Shown: one piece after another, positions 32,940 through 43,100 of the stretch
Layout: each line of letters begins with the position of its first letter
Position numbering within the stretch: position 1 is the first letter of the stretch
NCBI GenBank assembly: GCA_022795855.1
Contig: JAAWHL010000003.1
Location: forward strand, 1 to 58,845
Origin: Lawsonibacter sp.
GTDB lineage: Bacteria > Bacillota > Clostridia > Oscillospirales > Oscillospiraceae
DNA length: 58,845 nt
Reading direction: 5' to 3'
The notes under the pieces: generated by a model
Seen by the model: the letters and a program-made list of their open reading frames with translations, nothing else
What the model was told of the DNA's origin: nothing
Database searches by the model: none
Translations under genes and position numbers: made by a program

Positions 32940-34010
32940 CTATCCAAGCGTTTTCAGATGGCGCAGCAGCACGCCGGCCACCCCGTCGCAGGGGGCCTGG
33001 ACCATCACCGCGCCGATGTTTTGGGCCACGCCGGGCATTCCGTAGACCACGGAGGACTCCTTGTCCTGGCCAATGGTGTAGGCGCCCTTTTTCCGCATGG
33101 CCAGCAGGCCGGCCGCGCCGTCCTGGCCCATGCCGGTCATGATGATGCCCACCATCTTGCAGGCCACCACCTCGGACATGGACTGGAACAGGGCGTCCAC
33201 CGAGGGGCGGTGCCCGCTGACCTTCTCGCCGGGGGTGACGGAGACGGTGTACTTGGTGCCGATGCGCACAATCCGGGTCTGGAAGTCGGCGGGGGCCACC
33301 AGGGCCAGCCCGCGGTGGAGCTCGTCGCCGTTTTTGGCCTCCCGCACCTCCATGGCGCACAGGCGGTCCAGCCGGTCGGCGTACATCTTGGTGAAGCCGG
33401 GGGGCATGTGCTGTACGATGACCATGGGGGGGATGTCGGAGGGAAGGCGCTTCATGACCTCCAGGGTGGCCTCGGTGCCGCCGGTGGAGGCGCCCAGGCC
33501 CACCACCACCCGCTGGTCCGCGGCGGTGCCGCCCAGAAGGGGGATGGCCGCGGCGGGGGCGGCCGGCCTGCCGGGAATGATGGAGGGCGCGGCCCCGGCG
33601 GTGCGCACCTTGGCGTTGGCGGCCACCAGCACCTTCTGGGCCAGGGAGCTGATAAAGGCGCTCTGGGTGTGCTGGGTGTCCGGCTTGCGCACAAAGTCCA
33701 CCGCACCGGCGGCCAGGGCGTCAAAAACCTTCAGGTTCAGGGAGGAGACCAGAATGACCGGAATGGGGTGGGAGGGAAGGTACTGCTTGAGAAAATCAAT
33801 GCCGCTCTGCCCGGGCATCTCCACGTCCATGGTGACCACGTCCGGTTTCAGTCTGGGGAGCTTGATTTTCGCGTCCAGAGTATTGATGGCGTATCCCACA
33901 ACCTCCAGGCGGGGGTGGGCGGCGAGGCCCTCCATAATCAGCTTTCGGGCCACCATGGAGTCGTCCACAACCATAACGCGGATTTTTTTCGGATCTGTCA
34001 TAGGCTGCAT
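32940..34010 (-). CDS. cheB: Chemotaxis methylesterase CheB
   Basis: Removes methyl groups from receptors and is activated by CheA. Receiver domain: D16/D17, phosphoacceptor D62 (VTMDVEMPGQSG). A Pro/Ala linker (about 138-160) leads to the methylesterase domain: S175 in GLGASTGG, H201 in VIVQHMPPGF, D297 in GMGQDGA. 356 residues. AAGGAGGTTG precedes the ATG at 34010 at a spacing of 12. It is the last gene of the cheA-cheW-cheR-cheB run. Confidence 0.96.
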   Translation of the reverse strand: MQPMTDPKKIRVMVVDDSMVARKLIMEGLAAHPRLEVVGYAINTLDAKIKLPRLKPDVVTMDVEMPGQSGIDFLKQYLPSHPIPVILVSSLNLKVFDALAAGAVDFVRKPDTQHTQSAFISSLAQKVLVAANAKVRTAGAAPSIIPGRPAAPAAAIPLLGGTAADQRVVVGLGASTGGTEATLEVMKRLPSDIPPMVIVQHMPPGFTKMYADRLDRLCAMEVREAKNGDELHRGLALVAPADFQTRIVRIGTKYTVSVTPGEKVSGHRPSVDALFQSMSEVVACKMVGIIMTGMGQDGAAGLLAMRKKGAYTIGQDKESSVVYGMPGVAQNIGAVMVQAPCDGVAGVLLRHLKTLG

Positions 34011-34095
34011 AGGTTGAAGCCAACCTCCTTACTTAACAGGAATTTCTCCCGGGGCAGTGCTCCGTCGCGCAGGGGAGAGGAAAGGATTTCATACA

Positions 34096-34138
34096 GAATC
34101 CATTCGGGTCTGGGACAGGCCCAAACTCGAATGGATTC
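34096..34138 (-). terminator. Long hairpin between cheR and cheB
   Basis: Two 19-base arms (34096-34114, 34120-34138; starting GAATCCATTCG) pair with two G-U pairs around a 5-base loop. No T-run follows on the minus strand, so it may be an attenuator or RNA-stabilising stem rather than a full terminator. Confidence 0.6.
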
Positions 34139-34153
34139 GGATGGGGAAACGGC

Positions 34154-34951
34154 CTACTTCTGAAAGGTGGAGGGGGCCAGCCGCCGGTAGGCGGTGTTCT
34201 GGCTGAGGTTCTCCGACTTGCTGATCAGCAGGTAGCCGCCGGGGGCGGTGGCGTTGTAGAAGCGCTGCACCAGGGCGTCCTTGGTGGGCTGATCGAAGTA
34301 GATCATCACGTTCCGGCAGAAAATCACGTCGAACTTCCGGCGGAACTTGATGGGGTCCATCAGGTTGAAGGGCTGGAAAATCACGTTGTTCTTCACCGCT
34401 GGGGAGACGGCGTAGGCCCCGCTGGGCTGTTTGACAAAGTATTTGCGCTTCCACTCGGCGGGGATGGTGTCGGGCAGCTCGTAGACCCCCTTTTTGGCGG
34501 CGGTCATTGCCCGGGTGGAGATGTCGGTGGCCAGAAGGCGGGTGTCCCACTGCTGGGCCTGCGCGCCCAGGTAGTCGAACAGGTACATGGTGATGTTGTA
34601 GGGCTCCTCGCCGGTGGAGCAGCCGGCGCTCCAGATGGCCAGGGTTTTGTCCTTCTGGTGGCGGCGGACAATCTCAGGGATGATGTTGCTGCGGAAGTAG
34701 TTCAGATGCTCCTCCTCCCGCATGAAGAAGGTGTAGTTGGTGGTCAGCTTATCCAGCAGAAGCGTGACCTCCGTCTCGTCCTTGGTCTGGAGCAGATGGT
34801 TGACAAACTCGCCGAAGCCGCTGTAGCCCTTCTGCTTCAGGGCGGTGGAGAGCCGCCCGGTAATCAGCTGCCGCTTCTGGGTCAGGTCGATGCCGTAGTT
34901 GGATTTGATGAAGGTGACCAGACGGGTGAAGTCCGCGTCGGTAATTGCCAT
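34154..34951 (-). CDS. cheR: Chemoreceptor methyltransferase CheR
   Basis: Uses S-adenosylmethionine to methylate receptor glutamates. The N-terminal CheR helical domain (FTRLVTFIKSNYGIDLTQKR) and the SAM motif IWSAGCSTGEEPYNI are clear, with FDVIFCRNVMIYFD further on. The start is uncertain: ATG at 34951 fits the family N terminus, while 34993 and 35011 (upstream in frame, overlapping the cheW end) are alternatives. 265 residues as given. Confidence 0.93.
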   Translation of the reverse strand: MAITDADFTRLVTFIKSNYGIDLTQKRQLITGRLSTALKQKGYSGFGEFVNHLLQTKDETEVTLLLDKLTTNYTFFMREEEHLNYFRSNIIPEIVRRHQKDKTLAIWSAGCSTGEEPYNITMYLFDYLGAQAQQWDTRLLATDISTRAMTAAKKGVYELPDTIPAEWKRKYFVKQPSGAYAVSPAVKNNVIFQPFNLMDPIKFRRKFDVIFCRNVMIYFDQPTKDALVQRFYNATAPGGYLLISKSENLSQNTAYRRLAPSTFQK

Positions 34952-34985
34952 GAGGGAAAATGAGGTCCCCCGCCCTGCCTCCTGC

Positions 34986-35471
34986 TTAATCATGGGGCAA
35001 AAGCTGCTCACAGTCCAGCACCATCATGGTTCCGGTGCCGTCCGGGAGAGAGCACATGCCGGACACCAGCAGCTGGGTGCTGTGGGCGGGCATGTGGAGG
35101 ATGTGGTCCTTGGGGATGTCCAGCATCTGGTCCACCGCGTCCACCAGGATGCCCAGCTGGGTGCCCTCCAGATTCAGGACAATGACCAGGGTGTTGCTCT
35201 CCAGCGAGGGCTTGCCCAGGCGCAGGCGGATGTCCAGGATGGGCACCATCTGCCCGCGCATGTTGATGATGCCCCGGATAAACTCGGGCACCATGGGCAG
35301 ATAGGTGATGGTCTGGTTATTCAGAATCTCCACCACATTCTCGGCCACTACCCCCATCTTCAGGTCGTCGGACATAAAGATGAGATATTTTTGGGAGTCC
35401 ACTCCGTCGTCCGGGGCGGCGTTCAGCGCCTCCAGCTCGTCCTCACGGGCAAACATGATTTCGTCGTTCAT
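34986..35471 (-). CDS. cheW: Chemotaxis coupling protein CheW
   Basis: Links receptors to CheA. 161 residues. CheW core: KYLIFMSDDLKMGVVAENVV, EFIRGIINMRGQMVPILDIR, LGILVDAVDQMLDIP. The ATG at 35471 is chosen because AAGGAGAG lies 7 bases upstream; a longer in-frame start at 35507 lacks this. A 20-residue acidic N-terminal lead precedes the domain. Confidence 0.94.
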   Translation of the reverse strand: MNDEIMFAREDELEALNAAPDDGVDSQKYLIFMSDDLKMGVVAENVVEILNNQTITYLPMVPEFIRGIINMRGQMVPILDIRLRLGKPSLESNTLVIVLNLEGTQLGILVDAVDQMLDIPKDHILHMPAHSTQLLVSGMCSLPDGTGTMMVLDCEQLLPHD

Positions 35472-35503
35472 GGTTCCACTCTCCTTCATTCCCAATTCCC
35501 GGC

Positions 35504-37606
35504 TCACATACCCCGGGCGGCCGTGTAGAGGTTGGCCACGTCCAGAATGATGCTGATGCTGCCGTCTCCCAGCAGGGTGCAGCCGTTGATGCCGTAATTT
35601 TTGATGTTGTAGCTGTTGACATAGCTGGGCAGCTGTTTGACCACCACCTGCTGCTGGCCCATCAGCTCATCCACGAACAGGCAGTAGGAGTTGTCTCCCG
35701 CCTCCAGCCACAGCAGCACGCCGTCGCTGATGTCGGTGAAGCCGCCGTCCAGCTGGTACAGCTCCCGGGCCCGGATGATGGGGAAGAAGCTGCCCTGGAT
35801 CTTGACGATTTCGCCGCTGCTGGAGTCGTGAATCACGTCCTGAGAGGAGATCTTCATGGTGGAGAGGATGTTGTTGATGGGGATGGTGAAGATGGATCCG
35901 CCCACCGTCACCTCCATGCCGTCCATGATGGCCATGGTCAGGGGGATGCGGATGGTGGTGGTCATGCCCCGGCCCAGCTCGCTGCTGATGGACACGTTGC
36001 CGCCCAGCTCCTCCACGTTGCGCTTGACCACGTCCATGCCCACGCCGCGGCCGGAGAACTCGGTGACCTCGGCGTTGGTGGAAAAGCCGGGGGCCAGCAG
36101 GAAGTTGAGAATCTCCTTGTGGCTGTACTCGGCGTCGGGGGAGGCCAGGCCCTGGCGGATGGCCTTTTTCAGCACGGCCTCGTCGTTGACGCCCCGGCCG
36201 TCGTCAATGATCTCGATGATGACCTCGCTGCCGGTGTCCCGGGCGGAGAGGATGATTTCGCCCACCGGATCCTTGCCGGCGGCGATGCGCTCCTCCTGGG
36301 TCTCCTCAATGCCGTGGTCCATGGAGTTGCGGATCATGTGCATAATGGGGTCGCCGATGGAGTCCACGATGGTTTTGTCCACCTCGGTGTTCTCGCCCAC
36401 AAGGGTGAGCTTGGCGGGGCGGCCCAGCTTTTTGGTCATGTCCCGGACGATGCGGGTCATCTTCTGGAAGACGCTGGACACCGGGACCATGCGCAGGGAC
36501 ATGGACACGTCCTGAAGCTCGTCGGTGAGCTTGCGCAGCTGGCGGGCGGACTTGGAGAAGGCGTCCAGGTTCAGCCCCTTCAGGTCGGGGGAGGAGGTGA
36601 CCATGGACTCGGTGATGACGATTTCGCCCACCACGGCGGACAGCTGGTCCAGCTTGCTCAGGTTGACGCTGATGAGCGTCTCCTTGGGGTGCTGCTGGGC
36701 GCCGGCCTGGGGAGCGGGAGCGCTGCTGTGTACGGGGGCGGGCGCCTGGGAGGCGGGCGCGGCGGCCGGCGCGGGGGCGGCCTTGGCCAGCTGCTGGGGC
36801 GCGGGGGCCGGGCGGTCGTGGGACTGGTAGTCCTGGATAGACCCGGCGCCCTTTACCACGGAGATGGCCTTCTCCCGGTCCTCGGCGTGTTTGAACATCA
36901 GGAGGAAGCCGCGCTCAATGACGGCCTCGGAGGTGGAGGCGTCCTGCTCCACGTTGGGGGGGTCGAAGCAGAAGTCGCTCTCGGCGCAGACGTCGCGGAT
37001 GGAGGAGACCAGCATAAAGGAGCGCAGGTTCTCCATGCCGCAGCCCTCGTCAAAGCGGACCTGGAGGATGTAGGGGAAATCCTGACTCCCGGCGGGCAGC
37101 TCCTCCGGTGCCGCAGGGGCGGGGGGAGGGGCCGCCTCGGCGGCGGCCGGGGCGGAAGGGGCGGCCGCGGGGGCGGGCGCCCCGGCGGGGGGCTGTTCCC
37201 CTTTGATTTTTGCGATCAGGGTATTAATATTTGAAAGGAAAGTGTCGATATCCTTATCGAGAGGTTCGCCCGCCTCGATTTTCTCCACCTCGCCCCGGAA
37301 ATAGTCGATGGACTGAAACACCACGTCAAACAGGGCGGGGCGGTCGTCCTCGGAGACCACCGACATGGTGTTCTCCCGGATGACAAAGAACATGTCCTCA
37401 ATCCGGTGGGCGACGGTGGCCAGGGTATCGAACTCCATCATGGCGGAGGAGCCCTTGATGGTGTGCATGATGCGGAAAATCTCGTTTACGTTATCCTGAG
37501 AAAACGTATCCGCCTTTTCCGCCTCCAGCACGATGTTTTCCAGCTGTTCCAGCAGGGTGTTTGTCTCATAGATGTACATATCCAGAATTTCATTTCCGCT
37601 GCCCAT
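35504..37606 (-). CDS. cheA: Chemotaxis histidine kinase CheA
   Basis: Central kinase: autophosphorylates H48 (IMHTIKGSSAMM) in the Hpt domain. A Pro/Ala linker (about 145-175) leads to a CheY-binding P2 domain, another Pro/Ala/Gln linker, P3 dimerisation, then the kinase domain (MIRNSMDHGIEE, DDGRGVN, GRGVGMDVVKRN) and a C-terminal CheW-like domain. 700 residues, with no extra receiver. The ATG at 37606 follows GAGGTGG at good spacing; the longer frame begins at 37618. Confidence 0.96.
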   Translation of the reverse strand: MGSGNEILDMYIYETNTLLEQLENIVLEAEKADTFSQDNVNEIFRIMHTIKGSSAMMEFDTLATVAHRIEDMFFVIRENTMSVVSEDDRPALFDVVFQSIDYFRGEVEKIEAGEPLDKDIDTFLSNINTLIAKIKGEQPPAGAPAPAAAPSAPAAAEAAPPPAPAAPEELPAGSQDFPYILQVRFDEGCGMENLRSFMLVSSIRDVCAESDFCFDPPNVEQDASTSEAVIERGFLLMFKHAEDREKAISVVKGAGSIQDYQSHDRPAPAPQQLAKAAPAPAAAPASQAPAPVHSSAPAPQAGAQQHPKETLISVNLSKLDQLSAVVGEIVITESMVTSSPDLKGLNLDAFSKSARQLRKLTDELQDVSMSLRMVPVSSVFQKMTRIVRDMTKKLGRPAKLTLVGENTEVDKTIVDSIGDPIMHMIRNSMDHGIEETQEERIAAGKDPVGEIILSARDTGSEVIIEIIDDGRGVNDEAVLKKAIRQGLASPDAEYSHKEILNFLLAPGFSTNAEVTEFSGRGVGMDVVKRNVEELGGNVSISSELGRGMTTTIRIPLTMAIMDGMEVTVGGSIFTIPINNILSTMKISSQDVIHDSSSGEIVKIQGSFFPIIRARELYQLDGGFTDISDGVLLWLEAGDNSYCLFVDELMGQQQVVVKQLPSYVNSYNIKNYGINGCTLLGDGSISIILDVANLYTAARGM

Positions 37607-37645
37607 AAAAAGCACCACCTCAAGTAATATCTTTTATCTTTACTA

Positions 37646-37672
37646 TTATCGACAGGGAGCGGCTGAAAATTA
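37646..37672 (-). promoter_or_regulatory. Sigma-28 promoter upstream of cheA
   Basis: On the minus strand TAAT (37672-37669), a 15-base spacer and GTCGATAA (37653-37646), 40 bases before the cheA ATG. The -10 matches the fliD promoter exactly. Confidence 0.72.
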
Positions 37673-37709
37673 AGTAGGTTTTCTAAGTTTTATCTCAGAG
37701 GTGTAAAAA

Positions 37710-39137
37710 ATGGCCGACCTTTTGGGAGCGACCAACCCGGTTCCGGGCTATGACAGCTCCATAACCAACCGCAATATACCCGTTTCCCCCGACAATACGC
37801 AGATTCAGAATGTGCCCGACCCGGGCCGGGTGGTAGGGCCGGACGGCCGCACCGAGCAGCAGGACAGCGGCCAGCTGAACGACTCGGGGCAGATTCGGTA
37901 CGACTCCAACTTCCAGACCTTTCTCCAGCAGCTGCGCCAGGCCCCGGACCTGAGCCAGAGCCTGGCCCGCATCCTGGGCGGGGAGGGCACGGTGGTCATG
38001 TCCGGCATGAGCGAGGGCATCGCCGCCGAAATCGCCCAGGCGCTGGAGATGCTGAAGATGGACCAGAGCCGGCTGCTGGACTTCCTCAGCGGACAGATGA
38101 AGGCAGGGACCCGTTTCGGCGGGGCCCTGTTTGCCGTGCTCCGGGGGGCTTACGCCCGGGCGGGGTCCGAGGGGGTGCGGACGGACATCCTCCAGTTTTT
38201 GAAGAGCTACAACGACTACGCCTCCACCGCCCACCTGGAGGGCAACCTGCTGCGCAATCTGGCGGGGATGGCGGCCTCCATGCCGGCCAGCTGGGGGGAT
38301 AAGCTGCGGGAGCTGCTGGCCCAGCTGGAAAACGGCGTGGCGGCGGGGGACCGGCAGGGCAACCTGGAGCTGCTGCGGCAGAAGGTGTTCCCCTTCATGT
38401 CCAACTACGTGGGCCAGACCCACGACCTGGGCACGTCCCGGGCCCTGCTCAGCCTGCTGACCCTGGATGTGGCCCGGTATGAGAACGGCTCGGAGGAGAA
38501 GCTGCTGGAGACCTTCCACCAGCTCAGCGGCTACGGCACCCTGAAGGGGATGCTGGGGCAGATAGACGACGAGTCCCTGCTCAAGCTGCTCAAAAACAGC
38601 CAGTTTGCCGAAAACACCCCGGCCAGCCAGTTTGCTGACCACCTGGCCGCCGCCGCCGCCCGAGCCCTCCGGGGGGAGGGGAGCGCCGAGGTGCAGCAGG
38701 TGTTCCGCCAGCTGGTGGCGGCCATGCTGGTCAACGAGAGCGTGTATATGCCAATCAGCCACTTCCTGATCCCCATGGAGCTGGACGGGCGGATGCTTTT
38801 CTCCGAGCTGTGGGTGGACGCCGACGCGGAGGAGAAGGAGAAGGGCGGCCGGGGAGGGCGGGCCATGAAGTTCCTGTTCAAGCTGGACGTTCAGTCCCTG
38901 GGCCTGTTTGACGTGATTCTGGTCAGCCGGGACCGGGAGGTGGAAATCCAGGTGGCCTGCCCCGAGGGGGTGGCCCCCTTCGCCCGCCGGATTGAGCAGA
39001 CCCTCTCCCAGATTCTGGTCCGGAACGAGCTGGTGCCCGCCGGGGTCAGCGTGCGGAAAATGGAGCGCCCGGTCACCCTGACCCAGGTGTTCCCCAAAAT
39101 CTTTGAAGGGAAGAACAGTGTCAATGTTAAGGTCTGA
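37710..39137 (+). CDS. FliK/YlqG-like protein (hook-length-control-like C terminus)
   Basis: 475 residues, mostly helical. The final ~110 residues (MKFLFKLDVQSLGLFDVILV, VRKMERPVTLTQVF) resemble the FliK/Flg_hook C-terminal domain, which contacts FlhB. Its neighbour is an FlhB C-terminal homologue, which matches the ylqG-ylqH pair of Bacillus. Length is greater than YlqH partners need; the N-terminal 60 residues are Asn/Pro/Gly-rich. The gene starts at ATG 37710 with AGAGGTG upstream. Role in hook-length or export control is inferred. Confidence 0.7.
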   Translation: MADLLGATNPVPGYDSSITNRNIPVSPDNTQIQNVPDPGRVVGPDGRTEQQDSGQLNDSGQIRYDSNFQTFLQQLRQAPDLSQSLARILGGEGTVVMSGMSEGIAAEIAQALEMLKMDQSRLLDFLSGQMKAGTRFGGALFAVLRGAYARAGSEGVRTDILQFLKSYNDYASTAHLEGNLLRNLAGMAASMPASWGDKLRELLAQLENGVAAGDRQGNLELLRQKVFPFMSNYVGQTHDLGTSRALLSLLTLDVARYENGSEEKLLETFHQLSGYGTLKGMLGQIDDESLLKLLKNSQFAENTPASQFADHLAAAAARALRGEGSAEVQQVFRQLVAAMLVNESVYMPISHFLIPMELDGRMLFSELWVDADAEEKEKGGRGGRAMKFLFKLDVQSLGLFDVILVSRDREVEIQVACPEGVAPFARRIEQTLSQILVRNELVPAGVSVRKMERPVTLTQVFPKIFEGKNSVNVKV

Positions 39138-39465
39138 CGGCAGGAGAAATCCCTCGAAAAAAGCGGTGGCCCTGCAGTATGAGCCGGGGGACGGCGCGCC
39201 GGTGGTGGTGGCCTCCGGCATGGGCTACATGGCCGAAAAAATCGTGGAGGTGGCCGCCGACAGCGGCGTGCCCATCTACGAGGACAACTCCCTGGCCACC
39301 ATCCTGACCCAGCTGAAGCTGGGGCAGGAGATTCCCGAGGAGCTGTATAAGGCGATTGTGGAAATATATGTGTATTTTCTGCATTTTGACCCCAACGCCC
39401 CGGAACAGGACAGCCGGCCGGAGCCGGAGGCCCGGGCCCGGGAGCCTGAGACGCAGGGAGAATAA
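39124..39465 (+). CDS. FlhB C-terminal domain homologue (FhlB2/YlqH-like)
   Basis: 113-residue cytoplasmic protein equal to the soluble C-terminal domain of FlhB: KAVALQYEPGDGAPVVVASG and YEDNSLATILTQLKLGQEIP align with FlhB at 4000-5070. The NPTH self-cleavage motif reads NPSK, so autocleavage should not occur. ATG at 39124 (codon in AATGTTAAGG) lies inside the end of the FliK-like gene. The tail is Glu/Pro/Arg-rich. FhlB2-type proteins modulate export-gate behaviour in some systems. Confidence 0.85.
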   Translation: MLRSDGRRNPSKKAVALQYEPGDGAPVVVASGMGYMAEKIVEVAADSGVPIYEDNSLATILTQLKLGQEIPEELYKAIVEIYVYFLHFDPNAPEQDSRPEPEARAREPETQGE

Positions 39466-39477
39466 GGAGGAGCGAGA

Positions 39478-40074
39478 ATGGGACAGGAAGAAAGCGTATA
39501 CCTGCTGCTGGACAGCGGCGGCGCCCCTCTGGCCCGGGGGAAGCGGGAGGGGCTGGCAGCCAGCCCAAGCTGGCAGATTCGGGTGCTGGACGGCAAGGAG
39601 GACGAGGTGCTCAGGCACACCAACCTTCAGCTGATGGCCATGTCGGACAGCGGCCCCTCCTATGAGGGGAAGATAGTGCGGAGCCGGAACGACATGATTC
39701 AGCTGGAAGTGACCAAAATCCGGTCCGACCGCAGCGACAAGCGCCAGAACCTGCGGGTAATCAGCCGCTTCAAGAGCTTTGTTTACCCCGTGTCCGGCCG
39801 ATGGAAGGGCCGGTGGGAGATTGAGGGCAACGACATCAGCTGCGGCGGCGTGGCCTTTTTCTGCCAGCGGCCCCTGGAGATTCAGGAGCAGGTAGAGGTG
39901 GTGGTGCCCGTCACCAGCCAGCCCCTGGTGGTCCGGGGGGAGATCCTGCGCCAGCGGCCCACCGAGCGGGAGGGCGTTACCCTGTACGCGGCGAAATTTG
40001 TCAATCTGTGCAACGATGAGGAGATGCTGCTGCGGGAGGCGGTGTTCAACCTGCAGCTGTGGGGGCGGAAGTAG
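39478..40074 (+). CDS. PilZ-domain protein (YcgR-like)
   Basis: 198 residues. N-terminal YcgR-N-like part, then a PilZ domain with RxxxR as RQNLR in SDKRQNLRVIS and the NDISCGGVAFF (DxSxGG) motif. It should bind c-di-GMP; in flagellated bacteria such proteins brake the motor. AAGGAGGAG precedes the ATG. It is co-directional with the FhlB2-like gene and ends 93 bases before the first SLH gene. Confidence 0.85.
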   Translation: MGQEESVYLLLDSGGAPLARGKREGLAASPSWQIRVLDGKEDEVLRHTNLQLMAMSDSGPSYEGKIVRSRNDMIQLEVTKIRSDRSDKRQNLRVISRFKSFVYPVSGRWKGRWEIEGNDISCGGVAFFCQRPLEIQEQVEVVVPVTSQPLVVRGEILRQRPTEREGVTLYAAKFVNLCNDEEMLLREAVFNLQLWGRK

Positions 40075-40167
40075 CGTCCGCCGGGCAACATATCAGACGC
40101 GGCCCCCGGCGCGGGGAGAGAGACCCGGCGCGGGGCGGGTTCCGCCGGAAAGGAAAGGTTACGACAC

Positions 40168-43100
40168 ATGAGGAAGAATCCCACACACAAGACGATTTGG
40201 GACCGGCTGCGCCGGGGGATGGCGGGGATTTTATCCCTGGTGATGCTCCTGGGGCTGATGCCCGCGGCGCAGGCCGAGGAGGACAGCTGGGCCGCGCCCT
40301 ACATGCAGCAGCTGATTGACTGGAACATTATGCGCAGCGACCTGCCGGAGAGCAAGGACGCGGAGCGGGCCATCACCCGGGCGGAGTTCCTCAGCCTGAT
40401 CAACCGGGCCTACGGCTACGACCAGGTAGGCGAGATCCCCTTCACCGACATCAGCGGTCTGGAGTGGTATGCCGACGACGTGGCCATCGCCTATAACGTG
40501 GGCTATTTTGCCGGCACCTCTGACGTGACGGCGTCCCCCCTGGACCCCCTGACCCGGGAGCAGGGCGCCCTGCTGCTGGCCAAAAACATGATGATGCAGG
40601 CCAACCCCGGCGAGGTGCTGGACTTTGCCGACGGCCGGTCCTTCAGCAGCTGGAGCCGCGGCATCATGCGCGCGGTGGCCGAGTCGGGCATCATCAGCGG
40701 CTATCCCGACGGCACCTTCCGGCCCCAGAACAACATCTCCCGGGGCGAGGCGGCCGCCATGCTGGTCAAGGCCATCGGACAGCCGGTGAGCACCGGCGGC
40801 GTCCACAGCCTGGGCAGCGTGTACGGCAACGTGACCGTCAACACCTCCGGGGTGACGCTGCGGGACACCACCATCGCGGGAGATTTGTACCTGACCGGCG
40901 GCATCGGCCTTGGGGACGTGCTGCTGGAGAACGTCAGCGTGCTGGGCCGCATCATCGCCAGCGGCGGCGGCGAGAGCAGCGGCGGACAGAACAGCGTGCT
41001 GCTGCGCAACGTCTCGGCCAGCGAGATGATTGTGGACAGCATCGGCGACCATTTTGTCACCATCCGCACCGAGGGCGACACCGACATCGGGACCACCAGC
41101 GTGCGCACCTCCTCCTACCTGGAGGACGTGACCCCCAAGGGCTACGGGATGCACCGCATCGAGATTGACGGCGAGAGCGGCATGAACGTGCAGCTGGCGG
41201 GCAACATCAAGGAAGTGGTCAACAAGACCCCCGCCTCCCGGCTGGTGCTGGCCCAGGGCGTGGTGGGGAAGGTGACCGTGGACGAGCAGGCGGTGGGCTC
41301 CGCCCTGGTCATTGACGGCAGCGCCCGGGCCGAAGAGGTGAACCTGGACGTGGGCACCGGCGTCACCGGCGAGGGCGACATCGACCACCTGAACGTGAAC
41401 GCCCCGGGCAGCAACGTGACCATCCTGCCCGACACCATCACCGTGCGCCCCGGCATCACGGCCAACATCAACAGCGAGACCATGGATACCGTGGCCGCCG
41501 CCGAATCCTCGGAGGACCCCCGGCTGCTGTCCGGCTATCCCGCCGCCCGGGATGTGGCCCCCACCTCCGCCCAGGCGGTGTTCAGCACCAACAAGCGGGG
41601 GACGGTCTACTGGGCGGTCAGCGCCCTGGCCGACGGTTCCATCGGGGCGGAGGAGCTGATCTCGCCCCCTGCCTACGGCGGAAAGGCCGTCCGCTCGGGC
41701 AGCATCCAGGTGACCGCCTCCAAGACCGAGGTGTCCGCCCCCATCGCCGGGCTGACCTCCGACGGGTCCTACTACCTGTCCGCCGTGCTGGTGGACGCCC
41801 GGGGCCAGAACAGCCCGGTGAAGGTGACCTCCTTCACCACCCCGGACAACTCGGTGCCCGGCTTTGGAAACGGCTACCCCTATATGTCCCGAATCACCAA
41901 CCGCTCGGCCCAGGTGGCGGTGATGACCACCAAGAGCTGCCAGCTCTTCTACGCCCTGATGCCCTCGGGCAGCACCGCGCCCCGGCCCCAGGACTTCAAG
42001 ACCGGCGCGCTGTCCGGCAACCTGGGCTACGGCAGCCTGGACGCGGTGAAAAACAGTACCCTGGCCTTCACTGTGAACAGCATCGACCTGGAGGAGACCA
42101 CCGCCTACGACCTGTACCTGTGGCTGAACGACTACAACGGCGCCCAGAGCTCCGAGGTGCGCCGGCTGAGCTTCACCACCATTGACGGCACGCCTCCCAT
42201 CATCCGCGAAATGGAGCAGACCGACGCCAAGGCCAACAGCGTGGAGCTGACCTATGTGCTGAACGAGCCCGGCACCCTGTATTGGGCCATTGTCAAGGAG
42301 GGCGAGGACTTCCTGCGGCCCCTGTCGGGCATGGCCACGCCCCCCGAGCTGACCGACACCGCCGCCAAGAGCCAGGTGGAGTCCGGCATCGGCGCGGTGC
42401 AGAAGGGCTCCAGCACCGCCACCCAGGCGGAGGCCGAGGTGAAGTTTGTCATCGGCGGCCTGGAGGCCGAGGGCTCCTACGACGTGTACTACGTGGCCAA
42501 GGACCGGGCGGGCAACTACTCCGAGTCGGTGCGGGTGATTACCGTGAACACCGAGGACGGCGTGGCTCCCACCGTGATCCAGGAGTTCACCAAGTACAAC
42601 GGGGAGGACAAAAACACCCCCCTGCCCGACACCAGCATCCGGCTGGTCTTCAACGAGGGCATCCAGCATGTGACCCAGGACCTGCTGGGCAAGCCGGTCT
42701 ACACGCCCCTGATTGACCTGTATGAGGAGGTGGTGTCCTCCCGGAACACCCCCAACGAGATGTCCGCCCGGGAGACCATGGCCCAGCACCTGCGGGAGTG
42801 CTTCACCATGTACTGCACCTCTACCGGACAGCCGGTGGAGGTGGTGGACCGGGGCATGAACCCCAGCGCGGAGAACTGGGTGGTGGACTACCGCTACGCC
42901 GTCATTGTCCGGGAGGACGGCAAGATGGTGGTGACGCTGCCCACCAATCCCAACAGCCCGGACACCAGCGCCCTGAATCTGGCCAGCGGCGCGGCCTACT
43001 ATTTCCATGTGGAGAATATCGCCGACACCGCCATCTCCCCCACCCAGATGGGGGGCACCGACCTGCCCCGGTTCCGCACCGTGTTCGCCCGGGTGAACCT

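Noticed and set aside
40075-40167. c-di-GMP riboswitch before the SLH gene
   Set aside because: The 93-base leader has neither the length nor the recognisable GEMM core.
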